DNA of 64,000 nucleotides, from positions 2,914,001 through 2,978,000 of the forward strand of contig NZ_OY764544.1 of the NCBI RefSeq assembly GCF_963668475.1, given 5' to 3'. A program made the position numbers and the translations under genes. How positions within the stretch are numbered: the first letter of the stretch is position 1; each line of letters opens with the position of its first letter. This document shows, one piece after another, positions 17,510 to 25,239 of this stretch. Under the pieces are notes generated by a model. The model saw nothing but the letters and a program-made list of their open reading frames with translations. It did no database searches and was not told where the DNA came from. The stretch is from an uncultured Methanospirillum sp. Lineage in GTDB: Archaea > Halobacteriota > Methanomicrobia > Methanomicrobiales > Methanospirillaceae.

Positions 17510-18722
17510 GTGCCCCTCGCCACTTTATTCTATAAATAAATGTGCCAAAAGTACTTTATAAAAGTACGTACTATAAAATTTAATGTTTAGAAAATATTCA
17601 ATTTATCTTCCTGATTTTGAACGAGAAGAATTACTATCAGTAGTAAATAAGGGTATATCCCCTGCCTATCGAATAAAACATGCCCAAATTCTATTAAATG
17701 CTGACAAGAACGGCCCTAATTTACCAGATTGGAAAAGCGCTGAATTTATTAAATGTCATCCTCAAACCGTGTTTAATGTAAGAAAAAGATATCATGAACA
17801 GGGTCTAAAAGCTGCATTGGATAGGAAATTCCGTGAAGAACCACCGAATGAACCAATTTTAGATGGACAGAAAGAAGCTCAATTAATTGCAATAGCCTGC
17901 AGTCAACCTCCCACTGGTTATACTCGATGGACGTTTAAACTCCTTTCCGAGCGTATGGTAGAATTAGAGATCGTTGAAACAATCTCTCCAAAAACTGTTG
18001 AAAGAGCCTTAAAAAAACGAACTCAAACCTCATTTGAAAAAATGCTGGGTAATCCCTCCTCAACAGAACGCTGAATTTGTTGCTCACATGGAAGATATCC
18101 TTGAAATATATCACCTTCCATATAATCCAAATATCCCTGTTGTTTGCATGGATGAGAAACCAATTCAATTTATTTCTGATACCAGACCTTCAATTCCTCT
18201 TTCACCATCTCATCCTGAGCGGTTTGACTATGAATATCAGAGAAATGGTACGTCAAATATCTTTATTTTCACTGAACCATTGAAAGGTTGGCGGAAAGCT
18301 GTTGTAAGGGAAAAGAAAACTAAACAAGATTGGGCTGAGGAAATCCGAACGATATTGATTGAGGATTACCCATCTGCATCGAAAATTATTTTGATCTGTG
18401 ATAATTTGAATACACATACGATAGGTGCTTTATATGCAACATTTACCCCTAAAGAAGCACTGAAACTTTCCAAACGATTAGAGATTCATCACACACCAAA
18501 ACACGGTTCATGGTTAAATATTGCAGAAATTGAGTTGAGTGTTATGACCATGCAATGTTTAAACAGAAGAATCGGGGATCCCATTTCGTTAAAGAATGAA
18601 ATTAAATTTTGGCAGAAGAACAGAAATGAAAATCAGAAGTCAGTAAACTGGCAGTTCAAATCAGAAGATGCAAGAATTAAACTACGTCACCTTTATCCAC
18701 AAATTTAAGTGGCGAGGGGTAC
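17510..18722 (+). mobile_element. IS630-family element, copy A (inside IS1634)
   Basis: The element is bounded by TA duplications (17508-17509 and 18723-18724). Its terminal inverted repeats are GTGCCCCTCGCCACTT at the left and, read inward from the right, GTACCCCTCGCCACTT. Both ends sit in a CTAG context. Length 1,213 bp. A subterminal region (about 17547-17580) holds repeated AGTAC blocks and a TATA-like run before the transposase ATG, shared with copy B. Structure and TA target duplication are as known for IS630/Tc1 elements. Confidence 0.92.
17583..18708 (+). pseudogene. IS630 transposase, copy A (two overlapping frames)
   Basis: Frame one (17583-18074) carries the HTH half: YRIKHAQILLNADKNG, then FIKCHPQTVFNVRKRYHEQG and TISPKTVERALKK. 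Frame two (to 18708) carries the DDE catalytic half: IPVVCMDEKP, LICDNLNTHT and HHTPKHGSWLNIAEIELS. The switch falls at an A7 run (18011-18017). Copy B has the same run but one extra C just before it, so there a -1 shift joins the halves; here a +1 (or -2) shift would be needed. I infer that copy A lost one base and is disabled unless it recodes in an unusual direction. Confidence 0.8.
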
Positions 18723-19604
18723 TAGGAACTCATACCTTCTGGATTAGCAGAGTACCAATGGTGATATTGGAAGCAGATCTTTTTAGGAGAACTGAAGAAG
18801 AGTTTGTTGCATGTACTGATGATCGTTATTCCTACTATTCTTCAATCTCTGAATATGCAGGGATAAAACAAAAGTGGGTTGTCTTCCATTCAAGTGAACA
18901 ACAGAAAAGAAAAGAATCCACATTTGAAAAGAAGATAGAGAAGGAACTGGAAAAAGCAAGAAAATCTCTCAAACATCTATCTTCAAAGCGTTATGCATGT
19001 GAACCAGATGCTCAAAGTGCAATAAATGATTGGATTACAAAACACCCTTGGATAAAAGTTGAATCATCTTCAATAAAGCAAGTTCATGAAAGAGTTGAAA
19101 AGAAAAGGGGAAGGCCAGGAAAAGATGAGGTTCTCATCGTGAAATATTTCGTTGAAACTCAAATCTCATTAAATTATGAATGGGTTGAAAAGGAACGCGC
19201 AATTCTTGGACGCTTTATTATTGCAACAAATGATCTCGTTCTTGATCCTGAATCTGCTCTTACATACTATAAAGGGCAATCTCAAGTTGAAAAGGGATTT
19301 AGATTCCTCAAAGATAAAACATTCAGAGTTTCGGAAGTGTTTTTAAAAAATATAAGCCGTATCCAAGCACTTGCGATGATAATGGTGCTTTGTTTATACG
19401 TATATGCTGTGTCAGAATATAAACTCCGAAAAGGTTTGAAAGAGTCAAATGAAACCGTTCCAAGTCAAAATGGTAAACCAACTCAAAAACCGACGATGAA
19501 ATGGGTTTTCTTTATGTTTCGAAGAGTACGGGAATTATCTTTGAGAATTGAGGGAAAAATTATTACCAAAGTCCTGAATTTGGATCAGTCTATTCGCAAG
19601 ATTA

Positions 19605-20473
19605 TTACATTGTTGGGGTCAGAATGTGAAAAATATTATTTTTCATAAAGAACTGCGGAATGTGGGTTTCATACTCAGGTCCAAGCAAATTCACTATCAT
19701 TAAGATCTCTGAGCTCAATCGTTGAATTGAGGAGTACAATCTATCATTAAAAACCACAATGCATGATTTTACTTCCCTGAATTTAAAGAAAATCCATTTT
19801 AATGTTGGATTTTGAGTAGGCTTTTTCTTTTGATTTAAAACAGTTTCCTTTTTCTCTTGTAACCGCTTACGCATCAACCATTCAGTATATGAGTAAATCA
19901 TGAGACAAAGAACCATAATCATGCATAGTGCCTCAATTCGGCTCTCGTTTTTCAGATACACTTCAGCAACTCTAAATGACTTATCTTTTAAGAAACGAAA
20001 CCCTTGTTCAACCAACATTTGTCCCTTGTAATGGTTGAGTACTGTTTCAGCATCCATTTCGAGCACGTTTGTTGCCAGGATAAATCTCCCCAGGAAGGCC
20101 CGTTCTCTCTCAATTGTCTCAAGGTTTGGTTTGACAGAAGCCTTTATTTGATATTTTGCAAGGAGTACTTCTCCTTCTTTTGGTCTCCCCCGTTTACCAT
20201 TTTCTCGTTTATGAACAATTTCAATGTCAGATTCAGTCAGAGTTACCAATGGGGCTTTAGACAGATAACGTGAAAGAGCATTTCTGGCGTCCGCTTCACA
20301 TTCATATAGGATTGTAGTAAGGTCTTTAAGCCCTTTTAATGCACTTTTAAACCGCTTTTCAAGGTTTTTGTCGAATGTTTTTTCCTCACGGGTTTTCATT
20401 TCTTCAGATGAAACAATGATCCATTTATGAGTGATACCCCCATAGAAGGAATCTACGGAACAGCAGGAATATC
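19605..20473 (-). pseudogene. IS1634-family transposase, C-terminal fragment (copy 2)
   Basis: On the minus strand about 290 codons match the C-terminal half of IS1634 transposases: GKRGRPKEGEVLLAKY, ERAFLGRFILATNVL and the catalytic YKGQMLVEQGFRFLKDKSF. It parallels the plus-strand copy over its whole length but is clearly diverged in sequence (for example RMQEK versus RKGLK linkers), so the two are related elements, not a recent duplication. The upstream (N-terminal) part is cut by IS630 copy B at a TA; beyond that copy no clear N-terminal half was found. The 3' end overlaps the end of the plus-strand IS1634 gene by about 44 bases, so the junction is tail to tail. Confidence 0.85.
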
Positions 20474-20475
20474 TA

Positions 20476-21689
20476 ATATCCCTCGCCACTTTATTCTATA
20501 AATAAATGTGCCAAAAGTACTTTATAAAAGTACGTACTATAAAAGTTAATGTTGCGAAAATATTCAGTTTATCTTCCAGATTTTGAACGTGAAGAATTAC
20601 TATCCATCGTAAAGAAAGGCATAGCCCCAGCATATCGTATAAAACATGCCCAAATTCTATTAAATGCTGATAAGAACGGCCCTAATTTACCTGATTGGAG
20701 AGTTGCTGATTTCATTAAATGTCATCCTCAAACCGTTTTTAACGTAAGAAAAAGATATCATGAACAGGGTCTTAAATCTGCATTGGATCGGAAATTCCGT
20801 GAAGAGCCACCAATAGAACCAATTTTAGATGGACATAAGGAAGCTCAATTGATTGCAATTGCTTGTAGTCAACCTCCCACTGGTTATACTCGATGGACGT
20901 TTAAACTACTATCCGAGCGTATGGTTGAATTGGAGATAGCTGAGACAATTTCTCCAAAAACAGTTGAAAGAGCCCTTAAAAAAACGAACTCAAACCCCAC
21001 CTGAAAAAGTGTTGGGTAATCCCACCCAAACAGAACGCTGAATTTGTTGCTCATATGGAAGATGTCCTTGAAATTTATCATCTTCCATATAATCCAAATA
21101 TCCCTGTTATTTGCATGGATGAGAAACCGATTCAATTTATTTCTGATACCAGACCTTCAATTCCTCCATCACCATCTCATCCTGAACGATTTGACTATGA
21201 ATATCAGAGAAATGGAACGTCAAATATCTTTATTTTCACTGAACCATTGAAAGGTTGGCGAAAAGCGGTTGTAAAGGAAAGGAAAACAAAGCAGGATTGG
21301 GCTGAAGAAATCCGAACGTTATTAGTTTAGGATTACCCATCTGCATCGAAAATTGTTTTGATCTGCGATAATTTGAATACCCATACAATAGGGGCATTAT
21401 ATGCAACATTTACACCTAAAGAAGCATTGAAACTTTCCAAACGATTAGAGATTCATCACACGCCAAAACATGGTTCATGGCTAAACATTGCAGAAATTGA
21501 GTTGAGTGTAATGACTACGCAATGTTTAAACAGAAGAATTGGGGATCCTATTTCTTTAAACAGTGAAATTAAAGTTTGGCAGAAGAACCGAAATGAAAAT
21601 CAGAAGTCAGTAAACTGGCAGTTCAAATCAGAAGATGCAAGAATTAAGCTGCGTCATCTGTATCCACAAATTTAAGTGGCGATGGGCAG
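20476..21689 (+). mobile_element. IS630-family element, copy B (inside IS1634 copy 2)
   Basis: A 1,214-bp element closely similar to copy A, flanked by TA (20474-20475 and 21690-21691). Its ends have drifted: left ATATCCCTCGCCACTT, right (read inward) CTGCCCATCGCCACTT, against GTGCCCCTCGCC in copy A. The subterminal AGTAC blocks and the ATG context are conserved. The worn ends and an internal stop suggest it is older or less constrained than copy A. Confidence 0.88.
20549..21675 (+). pseudogene. IS630 transposase, copy B (frame switch and internal stop)
   Basis: Frame one (20549-21004) and frame two (to 21675) encode the same two halves as copy A. The A7 run is at 20978-20984, following CCCTT; a -1 shift there restores KKNELKPHLKKCWVIPP, the normal IS630 sequence across the junction. 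Frame two is then interrupted by TAG at 21328-21330 where copy A has ATT-GAG (Ile-Glu before DYPSAS). So this copy keeps the probable original frameshift geometry but is killed by a stop further on. The catalytic motifs MDEKP, ICDNLNTHT and HGSWLNIAEIE are present. Confidence 0.82.
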
Positions 21690-21837
21690 TAGGGTTATCC
21701 TCCAAGTATAAAAATATCACTCCGAAGAAAGACCCAGAAGGGAGGTGGCGTCGCCCCCTCCCTTCAACCTACCCCTGAGTATGATAGGCTCGGGGGTATG
21801 GACAAGCATAGCACCTACGCAAAGAGATTCTGGAAAT

Positions 21838-22660
21838 TCAGGTATTTTTTGCCCTTCTTCTAAAACTGGAACCGTTCATATTGACAATCATAGCCCGGTG
21901 AGTAATCCTGTCAAGAAGAGCAGCAGTCAGAGTTTTATCATGAAACACTTTCACCCACTCAGAAAACGGTAAATTCGTAGTAATTACCGTACAGAGAACC
22001 TCGTATCGTGTAGCGAGAATTTGAAATATACTCAGCGACAGAATTTCAAATTTTTAAATATTATAATTTATCATCCATTTAATCCAAAACTCCAATAAAT
22101 TCAAATAAAAATGTGCCATTCACAATTTACTCTGGCGTTGAGTATAATAACTCTGCTCCTTCCTGATCAAATGTTATGTAGCCGAGTTCATCCAGGATCA
22201 GAAGATCTATCCTCTTGAGTTGCCTCATCAATAACGTAAATCTCCCTGCTCGTTTAGCTTCAAGCAGTTCATTAACCAGACCTGCTGCAGTTTTAAAGAT
22301 CACTTTGAAGTTATTCTCAAATGCACAGACCCCGGTGGCAATTGCCAGGTGAGTTTTTCCAGTCCCTGAGTTTCCAATAAACACAATGTTTTTGGTTTCC
22401 TGAATAAAATTCAGTAACTTCAGATCAGGCAAATCCTGTACTGACAGTTCTTCAAATCTTTTTTGTGTTGGAAATCCTGCTTGTTTAATCGTTCTAATCT
22501 GCCGGTTGGTCATCCTGATATTCAGTTCGAACTGGCATGCCATCATCAGGACTGAAATGATATCCGGATCAGATCCACACTGTTCCTGGATTGACTGGTA
22601 CACACCGGCAATATGGAGTTGTTTGCACATTTCTTCTAATTCAGTCATCATGCTGCACAC
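21838..22660 (-). pseudogene. istB: IS21 helper ATPase IstB, interrupted by a MITE
   Basis: The DnaA/IstB-type AAA+ helper of IS21 transposition. The N-terminal 170 residues are intact, with Walker A IVFIGNSGTGKTHLAIATG and Walker B IDLLILDELGYITFD. After GAELL the frame enters a 116-bp insertion (22029-22144) and stops early. Beyond it the expected C-terminus resumes (QILATRYEVLCTVITTNLPF, then KTLTAALLDRITHRAMIV) and ends with TGA at 21838-21840. Removing the insertion and one TA rejoins the gene in frame as GAELLFQILATRYE, so without the insertion istB would be full length. Confidence 0.9.
22029..22144. mobile_element. 116-bp MITE with TA target duplication inside istB
   Basis: The insert is flanked by TA (22027-22028, 22145-22146) and has terminal inverted repeats TACTCAGCGACAGA on the left and, read inward from the right, TACTCAACGCCAGA (12 of 14 identical). 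The interior is AT-rich and non-coding. Removing it with one TA restores the istB reading frame exactly. TA duplication fits mobilisation by an IS630/Tc1-type transposase, but its repeats do not match the IS630 copies here, so its helper element is elsewhere. Confidence 0.88.
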
Positions 22661-24147
22661 TCCGCTATACGATCATACACAGTCAGATCCGGTTCCTGTA
22701 CATCGATAAGATCATAGCCCTCAAATGATTCAACGGCCGGAGCAAGAGCATTATTCAGAACCATCCGTATCGTGGCATATTCAGGCGGAATATGACTTTT
22801 CTGTAACTTCTCTATAGCAGCAACTAATTCTTGCAAGGAGCATTCTCCGGTCAGATTCAATACTTGGATAAAATCCAGCGGCTTGTCCAGATATTGGGAT
22901 TTGTACAGATTATGAAGAATATCTGGAACCTGTTGAATGACTTTGGAGTGCCTGAGTGATCCTGGTTTTCGTCCAAAGGTTTTCAGATAATGGCTGATAT
23001 TAAGAGAATACTGTCCTTTTCCCTGTAATCTTCTGTGTGTGGCTATAAGTTCATGGCCGGAAACAAGATTGATCCGATCCTGATAAATCTTAATCAGAAT
23101 CCGTTTCTGGCGATATGTATCCGGAACTGAGTAATAGTTGCGATCAAAAGATACAAGTGAGTACTTTGATATTTTGGCAGGTCTGGTCAGTACGTTCGAG
23201 TACTCAAGAGATGGCAGGGGAATCATAGATTTTTATTCATCTTTCAATGCATCAACGGGAGTCTTGTCCCTTCGATAAACGGGGAGGTTATTTATTCGGT
23301 CAAGAGATGCAATGAGCCATTGTTGAGCTTCTTCGATTGATTCAAATGATGTCCTCTCTCCGAATGCACTCCTTCGGATGTAACTAACGCTCTCTTCATC
23401 TGTACCTTTCTCATGGGGTGAAACTGGATTGCATACTTCGTAGGAATAGCCATATTGGGATGCAAATTGAAGGTAAGAATCCTGAAATTTTTTCCGTGAG
23501 TAATCATAGACTGCCCTAAGATTGTCATAGTAAATATACCGGGGAACTGACTGAATCTCATGAAAGGACTGAATGTGAGCATCGATTACTTCCTGTTGGG
23601 TCTCATGAGTATAGAGTCGGGCAAATCGGAATAACGACCAGGTCAGAACCATGACAGCCATGGAAACCTTTGTCCAGACGCCCTGGATTTGAAGACTGAC
23701 CTGGCACCAGTCAAATTCTCCACGGTATCCAGGTTCAGGATCCTGGAGAATGTAGACTTCACGGGAGGTGTGGGTTTTATTCCAGTCGGCGATGATCTCC
23801 CGTACGGTTGAATAACCGATAGATTAACCCTGTTGAATCATCTTATCATGGACTTGTCGACCAGTCATTCGCTGTTTCTTTGGTCGTGTTAGGTTTTCCT
23901 CTAGCAGCAAATGGATAAACTGGATCATTTCCTCGGTGATTGAACGACGAGGCTGTTCGATTTTACGGTCTTTGGGAAGTATTTCATCACGGATACCGGA
24001 TCTGACCTCATAGTACCGCCGGATATACTTTTTTATCGTATTACGGGATACGTGTATTTCCCGTGCTACCTCACTATATGAACCACATCGGTTGTACGAT
24101 GCGATGATTTTCTGGATGTCTTCCATCGTTTTCACCTCATGATCCAC
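22648..24147 (-). pseudogene. istA: IS21 transposase IstA with two in-frame stops
   Basis: One frame covers 24147 to 22648 (about 499 codons, normal for IstA) and starts at GTG. The N-terminal HTH is visible (SYSEVAREIHVSRNTIKKYI), then the integrase-type catalytic core (GYRGEFDWCQVSLQ, the DDE aspartate region; YYDNLRAVYDY; NPVSPHEKGTDEESVSYIRR) and a C-terminal domain (FDRNYYSVPDTYRQKRI). TAA at 23822-23824 and TAA at 23233-23235 interrupt it. The 3' end overlaps the istB start by 13 bases. It is not functional unless both stops are read through, for which I see no reason. Confidence 0.88.
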
Positions 24148-24435
24148 CTCACATGTGGAGGGGATTGTTTCCTTCTTCTTTAAATAGGGTGGTCAAAAAC
24201 GAAGTAGCGCGACTTTATAAACCCCTGGTCAGGAATCAAGCAGCAATAACATCAGTTTTCCTCGAATCGGGATTAGAAGAGTATTGTCAAGCGCAGAAAC
24301 GACCCTTCTAAAGCACGTCTTCTCACTAATTGAAGGGTAATTTGTCGCAGGATTGGATTTAAACTGATATGCCCCCTGGGGGCAACTCGTATCTATATTA
24401 AGGTACCGAATTGCACTCGGCGTCAAAAAATTGAG
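24148..24435. other. Junction between IS21 and the neuA remnant, no gene seen
   Basis: About 290 bases, presumably including the right end of IS21. A short plus-strand peptide (EVARLYKPLVRNQAAITSVF) is readable near 24205 but stops soon after. It could be the remnant of another transposase. I see no repeat pair or RNA feature that I can support. Confidence 0.3.
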
Positions 24436-24932
24436 TTAGTGAACTACTGTATATGAGTATGATCTTAGGGGCCGTAAAAGATTAACTCGTACTCCACGAA
24501 TTTCAAATTTTGTTGGTTCTCTCATTTTTTCTAATTCAACCGATGAAATCAAAATAAATTGTTCCGATGTATGAGTAATTGTCGTACATCCCCTTAATGG
24601 AGAAGTAGGCCTTAACCAGATAGCAATATCTGAATTATAGGCCTCATTTTTTGCTAACCAAGAAATAAGGTGAGAAAAAACATCATAATCTGTTGAATTA
24701 TCAGTAGAAATCTCTTTCGGTCTTAAAAAGGGGACTTCAGCACCGAATTCTTTCGAAATTGTTACAATTTCTTCACTGTCCGTTGATACAATTATTCTAC
24801 CTAAATCCAGAATCTGTGATACAGATTCAATAGTCCATCCAATAAGTGGTTTTCCACATAATAATCGGATGTTTTTTTGGGGACGCCTTGAGAACCACCC
24901 CTTGCGGGAATAATTCCGATGATTTTTTTCAA
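24436..24932 (-). pseudogene. Acylneuraminate cytidylyltransferase remnant (third neuA)
   Basis: A minus-strand reading of this 'empty' stretch gives a clear CMP-nonulosonate synthetase: KIIGIIPARGGSQGVPKK at the start, then, after a one-base frame shift, NIRLLCGKPLIGWTIESVS, GRIIVSTDSEEIVTISKEFG, AEVPFLRPKEIS and IAIWLRPTSPLRG. After this it loses similarity and ends about 60 residues short of the normal ~230 residues. The frameshift lies near 24880 and the 3' part is deleted, so it is dead. It resembles the two intact neuA genes at 46.7 and 56.5 kb, more so the latter (GKPLIxWTIES, WLRPTxPLR). No neuB or other pathway gene remains beside it. Confidence 0.85.
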
Positions 24933-25239
24933 CAAAAATATCACATATTTCTATAAATATCTATATGTAATCATATGAAAGATGTTCTATATGTCTAAAA
25001 CACAATCTTCGCCCCCCGCCAGTTACCGGTGGATTATACCTAGGAGTTATCCCCCGATCTGTGGAGAGATCGATGTGTTCCCTCTGATTGAAATCTCCAC
25101 TAACAATACAACAGATGTTGATCGATTTACTTTGGGATAAGATATTTCTGTGTTTGTATTTTTATATTAGGAGGAGCCATAGATTGAAAAGAGGAAAAAT
25201 CAGTTCCTGCTCATTCTTTTACCCTTGGAATATCTCCAT
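24933..25239. other. Intergenic region downstream of the S8 peptidase
   Basis: About 300 bases between the peptidase stop and the neuA remnant. No open frame, repeat or RNA structure that I can support. Confidence 0.3.

Larger units (their letters stand above)
16814..19648 (+). pseudogene. IS1634-family transposase split by an IS630 insertion
   Basis: The reading frame 16814-17509 (232 codons) continues exactly in frame at 18725-19648 (307 codons plus stop) once the 1,213-bp IS630 element and one TA copy are removed, giving a 539-residue IS1634 (DDE, DUF4277-containing) transposase. The first part shows DDTMGRTLDAIAAYG and INLVNDDTTNFSVHGEY (first catalytic Asp) and FHVADAAFYTEENLQTL; the second shows KRGRPGKDEVLIVKYF, ERAILGRFIIATND and the catalytic YKGQSQVEKGFRFLKD. 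Apart from the insertion no stops or frameshifts are seen, so the host IS was intact when hit. It lies tail to tail with a second IS1634 copy. Confidence 0.9.
21838..24147 (-). mobile_element. IS21-family element, inactive
   Basis: The istA and istB genes of an IS21 element lie on the minus strand in the usual order with the usual short overlap. Both are broken: istA by two in-frame stops, istB by a MITE insertion. The terminal repeats were not identified; the outer ends probably lie within about 150 bases on either side (left end between 21692 and 21837, right end between 24148 and about 24250). Confidence 0.8.

Noticed and set aside
21745-21972. 75-codon plus-strand open frame
   Set aside because: It is the antisense of the istB C-terminus, which explains its coding-like pattern.
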